NCBI GenBank assembly: GCA_964526565.1
Contig: CAZGMC010000142.1
Span: 1 to 6,038, forward strand
Direction of reading: 5' to 3'
Length of the DNA stretch: 6,038 nucleotides
Source of the DNA: CAZGMC01 sp964526565
GTDB taxonomy: Bacteria > Pseudomonadota > Alphaproteobacteria > DSM-16000 > Inquilinaceae
Within the stretch, counting starts at the first letter, position 1. Every line of letters begins with the position of its first letter. Under the pieces are notes generated by a model, which searched no databases, was not told the DNA's origin, and saw only the letters and a list, made by a program, of their open reading frames with translations. A program made the translations under genes and the position numbers. Below, one piece after another: positions 1 to 6,038 of this stretch.

Positions 1-27
1 CGCCCCGCCCCGCCCCGGCCCAGCCAT

Positions 28-65
28 GCTGTCCGGCCCCGACCTGAAGACAACGGCCGGACAGC
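28..65 (+). repeat. 11-bp perfect inverted repeat, possible terminator of an upstream gene
   Basis: GCTGTCCGGCC (28-38) is the exact reverse complement of GGCCGGACAGC (55-65), leaving a 16-nt loop. The downstream bases are TTGTCC, so there is no real T-run, and classic intrinsic termination is only weakly supported. The position, just left of the promoter for the tRNA-Trp/secE unit, fits the 3' end of a gene lying outside the window (tuf is a common left neighbour in related genomes, but that is inference). Before it, positions 1-15 are three copies of CGCCC, a simple GC repeat. I see no gene in 1-278. Confidence 0.4.
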
Positions 66-82
66 TTGTCCCGAATCACAGC

Positions 83-112
83 TTGGACTGCCCCGCCCGA
101 TTCGGTTATGAT
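83..112 (+). promoter_or_regulatory. Candidate sigma-70-type promoter for the tRNA-Trp–secE–nusG unit
   Basis: TTGGAC (83-88) serves as a -35-like element and TATGAT (107-112) as a -10 element, with an 18-nt spacer. The -10 matches TATAAT at five of six positions; the -35 matches mainly in its TTG. This is one of the few AT-containing patches in a very GC-rich region and lies upstream of the first gene of the cluster. Transcription would start near 118-120. The 7-mer GATTCGG occurs on both sides of the -10 (99-105 and 110-116) and its reverse complement CCGAATC sits upstream of the -35 (71-77), so a regulator site is possible. Confidence 0.55.
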
Positions 113-119
113 TCGGACC

Positions 120-278
120 GGTCATCGCGGTGCCCGGCGGCCTTGGCGGCAGCCGGGGCAAAGCACATATTGCATCGGCGTGAGGAATTCGCTACAAGCG
201 CGGTTCACCCAGCCGGCGCGGTTACCGGCCGCGGCCGGCTGACGAGCCCGCGGCGCGGCGGCTGCGGCCGGCCGGTGG
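120..278 (+). other. Non-coding leader between the promoter and tRNA-Trp
   Basis: About 160 nt of presumed 5' leader contain no convincing gene. Two stem-loops can be drawn: CCCGGC (133-138) with GCCGGG (152-157), and an 8-bp stem CAGCCGGC (210-217) with GCCGGCTG (234-241). The loop of the second can pair further (GCGG 218-221 with CCGC 229-232). The stretch 255-278 is almost pure G/C. The leader would be removed by RNase P when the tRNA matures. A role beyond that is unknown. Confidence 0.4.
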
Positions 279-354
279 AGGAGTGTAGCTCAATTGGTAG
301 AGCACCGGTCTCCAAAACCGGGGGCTGGGGGTTCGAGTCCCTCCACTCCTGCCA
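279..354 (+). tRNA. tRNA-Trp, anticodon CCA
   Basis: This is a full cloverleaf of 76 nt with an encoded CCA end. The acceptor stem AGGAGTG (279-285) pairs perfectly with CACTCCT (344-350), followed by discriminator G351 and CCA (352-354). The D arm has the usual TAGCTCAATTGGTAGAGC pattern, and the T arm carries GGTTCGAGTCC. The anticodon stem CCGGT (305-309) pairs with ACCGG (317-321), and the loop CTCCAAA places anticodon CCA at 312-314, which reads UGG (Trp). secE begins 35 nt after the tRNA, so cleavage at the tRNA 3' end would create the 5' end of the secE-nusG mRNA. tRNA-Trp next to secE is a common bacterial arrangement. Confidence 0.97.
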
Positions 355-389
355 TTGATTTTACTGGATGCATGCGACCTGCCGAGACA

Positions 390-587
390 ATGGCCAGAAC
401 CAACCCTGCAGAATACGTTCGGCAGGTGCGCCAGGAAGTTGCCAAGGTAACCTGGCCCACCCGCAAGGAAACGCTGGTGACCACGGCTGCCGTGTTCGTG
501 TTCGTCACGATCATGGCGCTGTTCTTCCTGCTCGTCGACCAGGTTGCAGCGTTCCTGGTCCGCACCATCCTCGGCATTGGGGGCTGA
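390..587 (+). CDS. secE: Preprotein translocase subunit SecE
   Basis: SecE clamps the two halves of SecY in the SecYEG inner-membrane channel that exports unfolded proteins. The 65-residue product is the short single-span form typical of most bacteria; E. coli SecE is about 127 residues with three spans. An amphipathic N-terminal part (about residues 6-27) contains the family signature EVAKVTWPTRKE at 16-27. It is followed by a hydrophobic span of about residues 31-49 and a short hydrophobic tail ending in LGIGG. I chose ATG 390, giving MARTNP, because homologues start at this point. An in-frame ATG at 372 would add six residues. The Shine-Dalgarno sequence is weak for either start: GAGA (384-387) lies only 2 nt from ATG 390. 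nusG follows after 4 nt, so the two are surely co-transcribed and probably translationally coupled. Confidence 0.95.
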   Translation: MARTNPAEYVRQVRQEVAKVTWPTRKETLVTTAAVFVFVTIMALFFLLVDQVAAFLVRTILGIGG

Positions 588-591
588 GGCC

Positions 592-1122
592 ATGGTGCAG
601 CAGTGGTACGTGATCAATGTCCATTCCAACTTTGAGCGCAAGGTCGCCGAGTCGATCCGCGAGCAGATCGCCCAGAAGGGCCTGGAGGACAGGATCACCG
701 AGGTCTCGGTGCCGACCGAGGAGGTCGTCGAGATGCGCCGCGGCCAGCGGGTCACCACCGACCGCAAGTTCTTCCCCGGCTACGTCCTGATCAAGATGGA
801 GCTGGACGACGATACCTGGCACCTGGTGCGCCAGACTCCGAAGGTGACCGGCTTTCTCGGCGCCCGCGGCAAACCCATGCCGATCAGCGACTCCGAGGCC
901 GACCGCATCCTCCGTCAGGTCCAGGAGGGCATCGAGCGGCCCAAGCCGTCGATCACCTTCGAGATCGGCGAGCAGGTCAAGGTGCGCGAAGGCCCGTTCG
1001 AGACGTTCACGGGCCTGGTCGAGGAGATCGACGAGGAGCGCAGCCGGCTCAAGGTGGCCGTCTCCATCTTCGGTCGCGCCACACCGGTCGAGCTGGAGTA
1101 TTCCCAGGTCGAGAAGGTGTAG
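592..1122 (+). CDS. nusG: Transcription termination/antitermination factor NusG
   Basis: NusG binds the clamp of RNA polymerase through its N-terminal domain. It suppresses pausing, and through its C-terminal KOW domain it contacts Rho or ribosomal protein S10, linking transcription to termination or to translation. The 176-residue product has the usual length. The NGN domain spans roughly 1-110, beginning with QWYVINVHSNFE and carrying the conserved FFPGY at 60-64. A linker follows, and then the KOW domain at about 124-176, with GEQVKVREGPFETFTG at 126-141. The start at ATG 592 gives MVQQWYV, matching the family; a longer frame from 544 would run back into secE. The ribosome binding site is poor: GAGG (586-589) overlaps the secE stop and sits 2 nt from the ATG, consistent with coupling to secE. 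Confidence 0.97.
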   Translation: MVQQWYVINVHSNFERKVAESIREQIAQKGLEDRITEVSVPTEEVVEMRRGQRVTTDRKFFPGYVLIKMELDDDTWHLVRQTPKVTGFLGARGKPMPISDSEADRILRQVQEGIERPKPSITFEIGEQVKVREGPFETFTGLVEEIDEERSRLKVAVSIFGRATPVELEYSQVEKV

Positions 1123-1235
1123 AGGCGCGCCCGTTCCGCGGGAGGCCGGGCCGCCAAAGTCCAGGCGGCGGCCGCACCGCACACCCCCGCCCCCCGCCGT
1201 CCGCCGGCGGGCCTTGAGGCAATGAGGGAGCAGAC
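1123..1235 (+). other. nusG–rplK spacer with a GC hairpin and rplK ribosome binding site
   Basis: The 113-nt spacer is very GC-rich. CCCGCCG (1193-1199) can pair with CGGCGGG (1205-1211) around a 5-nt loop, but no T-run follows, so it is not a convincing terminator. In enterobacteria this gap holds the promoter and the L1-binding leader of the rplK-rplA unit. I could not find clear -35/-10 boxes here, and I could not identify an L1-binding motif with confidence. The stretch ends with a strong Shine-Dalgarno sequence, GAGGGAG at 1224-1230, five nt before the rplK ATG. Confidence 0.35.
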
Positions 1236-1667
1236 ATGGCGAAGAAAGTCGTCGGACAGATCAAGCTGCAGGTGCCGGCCGGCGCCGCCAACCCGTCGCC
1301 ACCCATCGGGCCGGCGCTGGGCCAGCGCGGCCTCAACATCATGGAGTTCTGCAAGACCTTCAACGCGCAGACCCAGAACCTGGAAAAGGGCATGCCGATC
1401 CCGGTGGTGATCACCGCCTATGCCGACCGCAGCTTCACGTTCGTCACCAAGACCCCGCCGTCCAGCTATTTCCTGAAGAAGGCGGCCGGTCTGGACAAGG
1501 GGAGCAACACGCCCGGACGCGGCACCATCGGCCGCGTCACCATGGCGCAGGTGCGCGAGATCGCCGAGACCAAAATGAACGACCTGAATGCCGTCGACCT
1601 GGATGGTGCGGTGGCCATGATCGTCGGCTCGGCCCGCTCCATGGGCCTTGAGGTGGTGGAGGAGTGA
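1236..1667 (+). CDS. rplK: 50S ribosomal protein L11
   Basis: L11 binds the GTPase-associated region of 23S rRNA at the base of the L7/L12 stalk. It is needed for factor-dependent GTP hydrolysis and for RelA activation by uncharged tRNA. The 143-residue length is typical. The N-terminal domain (about 1-70) carries the proline-rich PPIGPALGQRG at 22-32, the face involved in thiostrepton-type antibiotic binding, followed by NIMEFCK (34-40). The C-terminal rRNA-binding domain (about 75-143) contains the family signature around IAETKMNDLNA (109-119) and the SARSMG loop (132-137). ATG 1236 is supported by the MAKK start and the Shine-Dalgarno sequence GAGGGAG 5 nt upstream. rplA follows at once, forming the standard L11-L1 pair. 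Confidence 0.98.
   Translation: MAKKVVGQIKLQVPAGAANPSPPIGPALGQRGLNIMEFCKTFNAQTQNLEKGMPIPVVITAYADRSFTFVTKTPPSSYFLKKAAGLDKGSNTPGRGTIGRVTMAQVREIAETKMNDLNAVDLDGAVAMIVGSARSMGLEVVEE
1658..1664 (+). promoter_or_regulatory. Ribosome binding site deciding the rplA start
   Basis: GGAGGAG at the very end of rplK is a strong anti-16S match. It lies 8 nt before ATG 1673 but directly abuts a possible GTG at 1664 that overlaps the rplK stop (GTGA). The spacing favours ATG 1673, which also gives an L1-like MARTSKR N-terminus. Being inside rplK, the site should be exposed by translating ribosomes, which couples L1 synthesis to L11. Confidence 0.7.
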
Positions 1668-1672
1668 CGGCC

Positions 1673-2392
1673 ATGGCCAGGACATCCAAGCGCCTGCGCG
1701 AGACCCGCCAGGGCCTTGACCCGACCCAGGCGCTCGAGCTCAAGGACGCCGTCCAGACGCTCAAGCACCGCGCCACCGCGAAGTTCGACGAGACGGTCGA
1801 GATCGCCATGAACCTGGGCGTCGACCCGCGCCACGCCGACCAGATGGTGCGCGGCATGCTGCAGTTGCCCAACGGCACCGGCAAGCACGTCCGCGTCGCC
1901 GTGTTCGCCCGCGGCGACAGGGCCGAGGACGCCACCGCCGTGGGCGCCGACGTGGTCGGCGCCGAGGATCTGGTCAAGGAGATCCAGGAAGGCCGGCTCG
2001 ACTTCGACCGCTGCATCGCGACGCCGGACATGATGGGCCTGGTCGGCCGCCTGGGCAAGATCCTGGGGCCGCGCGGCCTGATGCCGAACCCGAAGCTGGG
2101 CACCGTCACCCAGGACGTGGCCGGCGCCGTCAAGGCGGCCAAGGCCGGCACCGTGCAGTTCCGCGCCGAGAAGGCCGGCATCGTCCACGCCGGCGTCGGC
2201 AAGGTCAGCTTCTCCGACCAGGCGCTGATCGAGAACATCCAGGCCTTTGTCGCCGGCATCATGCGCGCCAAGCCGAGCGGCGCCAAGGGCACCTATGTCA
2301 AGAAGGTGGCGCTCAGCACATCGATGGGGCCGAGCGTGCGCCTCGACGTGCCGCGGCTGACCGCGGAGAGTACCACCGCGGCCGCGCCCTGA
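1673..2392 (+). CDS. rplA: 50S ribosomal protein L1
   Basis: L1 forms the mobile L1 stalk that helps move deacylated tRNA out of the E site. In well-studied bacteria, free L1 also represses translation of its own rplK-rplA mRNA. The product is 239 residues with ATG 1673, slightly longer than the common 230-234; the extra length is mostly a Thr/Ala tail (TAESTTAAAP). The conserved early motif VDPRHADQMVRG is at 50-61. The L1 signature runs from IATPDMMG (115-122) through GKILGPRGLMPNPKLGTV (128-145), the loop that contacts rRNA. The rplK stop is 5 nt upstream. rplJ lies 320 nt downstream, so L1 closes this pair. No T-rich terminator follows, but a strong hairpin begins 33 nt after the stop. 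Confidence 0.98.
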   Translation: MARTSKRLRETRQGLDPTQALELKDAVQTLKHRATAKFDETVEIAMNLGVDPRHADQMVRGMLQLPNGTGKHVRVAVFARGDRAEDATAVGADVVGAEDLVKEIQEGRLDFDRCIATPDMMGLVGRLGKILGPRGLMPNPKLGTVTQDVAGAVKAAKAGTVQFRAEKAGIVHAGVGKVSFSDQALIENIQAFVAGIMRAKPSGAKGTYVKKVALSTSMGPSVRLDVPRLTAESTTAAAP

Positions 2393-2425
2393 GGGCAGCG
2401 GCGCAACCAAGGGTACCAGCGACTT

Positions 2426-2455
2426 CGCCGCCGGCGGCAACGGCCGCCGGCGGCG
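2426..2455 (+). repeat. 13-bp perfect GC hairpin made of a duplicated palindrome
   Basis: The 12-mer GCCGCCGGCGGC, itself a perfect palindrome, occurs twice (2427-2438 and 2443-2454) separated by AACG. The two copies, plus the flanking C2426 and G2455, form an uninterrupted 13-bp G/C stem with a 4-nt loop. It starts 33 nt after the rplA stop. There is no downstream T-run, so it looks less like an intrinsic terminator than a block to 3' exonucleases, a pause or partial attenuation element, or a processing site separating the L11-L1 and L10-L12 parts of the transcript. Function is inferred only. Confidence 0.6.
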
Positions 2456-2489
2456 TCGGCGGGCCGCCCGGCAACGGGTCCGGTCCGCA

Positions 2490-2549
2490 CCTGTCCAAGA
2501 CTGCGGGTGCCCGCCGCTGCGGCGGGCTTAATCGTCCCGCATAGACGGG
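2490..2549 (+). promoter_or_regulatory. Candidate L10 leader RNA (autoregulatory site for L10–L12)
   Basis: A three-tier hairpin can be drawn. The outer stem pairs CCTGTC (2490-2495) with GACGGG (2544-2549). The middle stem pairs TGCGGG (2502-2507) with CCCGCA (2536-2541). The inner stem pairs GCCCGCCG (2509-2516) with CGGCGGGC (2520-2527) around a 3-nt loop. The tiers are separated by asymmetric loops: CAAGAC on the 5' side opposite TA, and a single T opposite TTAATCGT on the 3' side. Most of the window's A/T-containing unpaired bases here fall in these loops, as expected for a protein-binding RNA. Known L10 leaders upstream of rplJ mimic the L10 site on 23S rRNA, and excess L10-L12 complex binding there represses rplJ-rplL translation. 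Position and architecture fit, but homology to the Rfam L10_leader family was not tested. Confidence 0.72.
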
Positions 2550-2712
2550 AGTGACTGCCGAGCCGACGGCGCGAGCCCGGTGCATCGGTTGAGCTTCTGG
2601 GACAGGACGAACGGGAGCCGCGGCGCCGCCCAACGGGCGGCCGTCCGGCTTCGGGTGCAACAGGGCGCCGCGCCGGCCACGCCGGCCGGGGCCCGAACGA
2701 CGGAGGCCGTCC
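2550..2712 (+). promoter_or_regulatory. Structured 5' UTR of rplJ with a hairpin around its ribosome binding site
   Basis: No gene is seen between the L10 leader hairpin and rplJ; the open frames here lack homology that I recognise. Several stem-loops are possible: GCCGCCC (2625-2631) with GGGCGGC (2635-2641), CCGGCC (2673-2678) with GGCCGG (2684-2689), and GACGG (2699-2703) with CCGTC (2707-2711). The last encloses the Shine-Dalgarno GGAGG (2702-2706), which is 6 nt before the GTG start. Such pairing would limit initiation and could be the point at which L10 leader occupancy is sensed. Which folds form in vivo cannot be told from sequence. Confidence 0.5.
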
Positions 2713-3267
2713 GTGAAGCGAGAGCAGAAGGAGGACAAGGTCGCCGCATTGCATCAGTCGTTCCAGTCCGCCGAGATGGTGGTTGTCACCCACCAGACCG
2801 GCATGACGGTCGCCGAGACGACCGACCTGAGACGACGCATGCGTGCGGCCGGCGCATCCTTCCACGTCACCAAGAACCGGCTCGCCCGCATCGCCCTCAA
2901 GGGCACGCGGTTCGAGAAGCTCGACGGACTGTTCACCGGACCGACTGCCGTGGCGTTCAGCCAGGACCCCGTGGCGTCGGTCAAGGCGATGCTCGACTTT
3001 GCCAAGAAGAATGACAAGGTCAGCATCATCGGCGGTGGTCTCGGGGCGCAGCAGCTCGACCTGAAGGGTGTCGAGATGCTGGCCACCATGCCGCCCATCG
3101 AGGAGTTGCGGGCCAGGCTCGTCGGCCTGCTGCAGGCCCCCGCCAGCCGCATGGTCGGTGTGCTGCAGGCACCGGCCGGCCAGATGGTCGGCGTGCTCGC
3201 CGCACCGGGCGGCCAGCTGGCGCGCGTGCTCGCCGCCCGTGCCGCACAGCAGCAGCAGGCGGCCTAG
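2713..3267 (+). CDS. rplJ: 50S ribosomal protein L10 with an extended C-terminal stalk helix
   Basis: L10 anchors L7/L12 dimers to the ribosome, forming the stalk that recruits translation GTPases. The product is 184 residues; many alphaproteobacterial L10 proteins, as I recall, are near 172. The globular rRNA-binding domain (about 1-130) carries the family core VVVTHQTGMTV (23-33), LRRRMRAAGA (39-48) and VTKNRLARIAL (52-62). The C-terminal helix that binds L12 is built of four 11-residue units: LVGLLQAPASR (136-146), MVGVLQAPAGQ (147-157), MVGVLAAPGGQ (158-168) and LARVLAARAAQ (169-179), then a Gln/Ala end. Three units would give the commoner length. The start is GTG 2713, preceded by GGAGG with 6-nt spacing inside a small hairpin. 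rplL follows after 48 nt. Confidence 0.97.
   Translation: MKREQKEDKVAALHQSFQSAEMVVVTHQTGMTVAETTDLRRRMRAAGASFHVTKNRLARIALKGTRFEKLDGLFTGPTAVAFSQDPVASVKAMLDFAKKNDKVSIIGGGLGAQQLDLKGVEMLATMPPIEELRARLVGLLQAPASRMVGVLQAPAGQMVGVLAAPGGQLARVLAARAAQQQQAA
3118..3249 (+). repeat. Four 33-bp tandem units in the 3' end of rplJ
   Basis: Units start at 3118, 3151, 3184 and 3217, each encoding 11 residues of the L10 stalk helix. By eye, units 2 and 3 match at 27 of 33 bases and units 1 and 2 at 24 of 33; unit 4 is more diverged. The high similarity of the middle units suggests a relatively recent duplication of one unit, or pressure to keep the same peptide; codon differences between units 2 and 3 are partly synonymous (GGT/GGC, CTG/CTC). 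Confidence 0.75.
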
Positions 3268-3315
3268 GGCCGGACCCGTCGGACGCAGTCACAGAATCAA
3301 CAGGAGAAACCTATC

Positions 3316-3708
3316 ATGGCCGATCTCGCCAAACTGGTGGATGAGCTGTCCAGCCTGACCGTCATCGAGGCGGCGGAGCTGTCCAAGATGCTGGAGGAGA
3401 AGTGGGGTGTGTCCGCCGCCGCCCCGGTCGCCGCCGCCGGCATGATGCCCGCCGCCGCCCCGGCCGCCGCCGAGGCAGCCGAGCCGGTCGAGGAGCAGAC
3501 CGAGTTCGATGTCATCCTCGCCACCATCGGCGACAAGAAGATCAACGTCATCAAGGAGGTCCGCGCCATCACCGGGCTCGGGCTGAAGGAGGCCAAGGAC
3601 CTGGTCGAGGGCGCGCCCAAGCCGGTCAAGGAGGCCGTCAGCAAGGAAGACGCCGCGAAGATGAAAAAACAGCTTGAAGAAGCGGGCGCGACGGTCGAAA
3701 TTAAGTGA
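3316..3708 (+). CDS. rplL: 50S ribosomal protein L7/L12
   Basis: L7/L12 is the only multi-copy ribosomal protein. Its dimers sit on L10 and recruit and stimulate EF-Tu, EF-G and other GTPases. The product is 130 residues, slightly longer than the usual 120-125. The N-terminal dimerisation and L10-binding domain is residues 1-32 (KLVDELSSLTVIEAAELSKM at 6-25). A flexible Ala/Pro hinge spans about 33-58, somewhat long and containing a Met-Met pair at 43-44. The globular factor-binding domain is 62-130, with EFDVIL (63-68) and the signature ITGLGLKEAKDLVE (85-98). ATG 3316 has the Shine-Dalgarno AGGAG (3302-3306) 9 nt upstream. This clean ribosome binding site contrasts with the sequestered one of rplJ, in keeping with the need for several L12 copies per L10. 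Confidence 0.98.
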   Translation: MADLAKLVDELSSLTVIEAAELSKMLEEKWGVSAAAPVAAAGMMPAAAPAAAEAAEPVEEQTEFDVILATIGDKKINVIKEVRAITGLGLKEAKDLVEGAPKPVKEAVSKEDAAKMKKQLEEAGATVEIK

Positions 3709-3748
3709 CGTTGCGTGCTGAACCACACTGTTGACATATTCGCGTCTA

Positions 3749-3790
3749 ACGGTGGGTGCTCCCTGGGGTACCCACCGTCAGGCGTTTTTT
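3749..3790 (+). terminator. Stem-loop plus T6 between rplL and rpoB: likely partial terminator (attenuator)
   Basis: ACGGTGGGT (3749-3757) pairs perfectly with ACCCACCGT (3770-3778), and the stem can continue with G-T and G-C pairs into the loop. A run of six T lies at 3785-3790, separated from the stem by CAGGCG. That 6-nt gap is longer than in efficient intrinsic terminators, where the T-run directly follows the stem. Partial read-through is therefore likely, allowing rpoB expression at a lower level than rplL. In E. coli a well-known attenuator occupies the same place between rplL and rpoB. The role here is inferred from position and structure. Confidence 0.6.
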
Positions 3791-3795
3791 GCGCT

Positions 3796-3825
3796 TCCCG
3801 CCGGCCTCGTCGCGAGGCTGCGGGA
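3796..3825 (+). other. Second rplL–rpoB hairpin, possible RNA processing site
   Basis: TCCCGC (3796-3801) pairs with GCGGGA (3820-3825), and inside it GCCTCG (3804-3809) pairs with CGAGGC (3813-3818) around loop TCG. The two 6-bp stems are separated by a small asymmetric loop (CG opposite T). It follows directly after the T-run of the attenuator-like element and lies 45 nt before rpoB. In E. coli this intercistronic region contains an RNase III cleavage site; this double-stranded stem could play the same role, but at 12 bp it is shorter than a classic RNase III substrate. Confidence 0.4.
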
Positions 3826-3870
3826 CGGCACTGGCGGCACGCGGGTCGAGCGGCGGTCTGAGGATCATAC

Positions 3871-6038
<2,168 letters not shown>

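Noticed and set aside
26..358. Open frame running through the promoter region and the tRNA-Trp gene
   Set aside because: It crosses the tRNA and the promoter, and its translation shows no recognisable motif.
1222..1410. ATG just upstream of rplK opening a 62-codon frame
   Set aside because: The ATG overlaps the rplK Shine-Dalgarno and the frame is a +1 shadow within rplK, rich in Arg and Ser.
1664..1666. GTG start for rplA overlapping the rplK stop
   Set aside because: The Shine-Dalgarno GGAGGAG directly touches this GTG, leaving no room for initiation; ATG 1673 has proper spacing and a family-like N-terminus.
1466..2440. A 324-codon open frame on the - strand opposite rplK and rplA
   Set aside because: Same codon-bias artefact: it lies antisense to two certain ribosomal protein genes and has composition typical of GC-rich shadows.
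2580..3014. Open frame with a GTG start overlapping the rplJ leader and rplJ
   Set aside because: It is Arg- and Gly-rich, out of frame with rplJ, has no ribosome binding site and no family resemblance; it is explained by base composition.
3731..3736. Perfect TTGACA that could be a -35 box for an rpoB promoter
   Set aside because: No -10-like hexamer occurs at 15-19 nt spacing; the region there is the GGTGGG part of the attenuator stem. A promoter is not supported by sequence alone.

Overview
This window is a GC-rich stretch of bacterial chromosome carrying the conserved transcription/translation cluster tRNA-Trp – secE – nusG – rplK – rplA – rplJ – rplL – rpoB, all on the + strand. The short single-span SecE, the tRNA-Trp directly upstream of secE, the RpoB sequence and the strong G/C preference at third codon positions together suggest an alphaproteobacterium, perhaps of the Rhodospirillales type. 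That placement is inferred from sequence character, not from a database search.

Layout. Positions 1-278 hold no convincing gene. They contain an 11-bp inverted repeat (28-65), a plausible sigma-70-type promoter (83-112) surrounded by three copies of a 7-mer, and a hairpin-rich leader. tRNA-Trp (279-354) is followed closely by secE (390-587) and nusG (592-1122), which are likely co-transcribed with it. After a 113-nt spacer come rplK (1236-1667) and rplA (1673-2392), which are nearly overlapping. A 320-nt gap (2393-2712) contains a 13-bp hairpin and a three-tier hairpin that I read as the autoregulatory L10 leader. It also holds a hairpin enclosing the ribosome binding site of rplJ. Then come rplJ (2713-3267, GTG start), rplL (3316-3708), a 162-nt gap with two stem-loops (the first trailed by six T), and the 5' two-thirds or so of a partial rpoB (3871 to the window edge).

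How the genes fit together. SecE is part of the SecYEG protein-export channel. NusG is the elongation factor that binds RNA polymerase, whose beta subunit is RpoB. L11, L1, L10 and L7/L12 are 50S stalk and stalk-base proteins that act with translation factors. The rplK-rplA and rplJ-rplL pairs are classically autoregulated by L1 and by the L10-L12 complex, and the partial stop between rplL and rpoB tunes polymerase against ribosomal protein output. The intergenic structures here fit that scheme.

No undescribed multi-gene system is visible; this is core-genome sequence. The points most worth a second look are the L10 C-terminal tail, which has four 11-residue units where I would expect three in relatives, the structured rplA-rplJ gap, the repeat-flanked promoter upstream of tRNA-Trp, and the double hairpin before rpoB.
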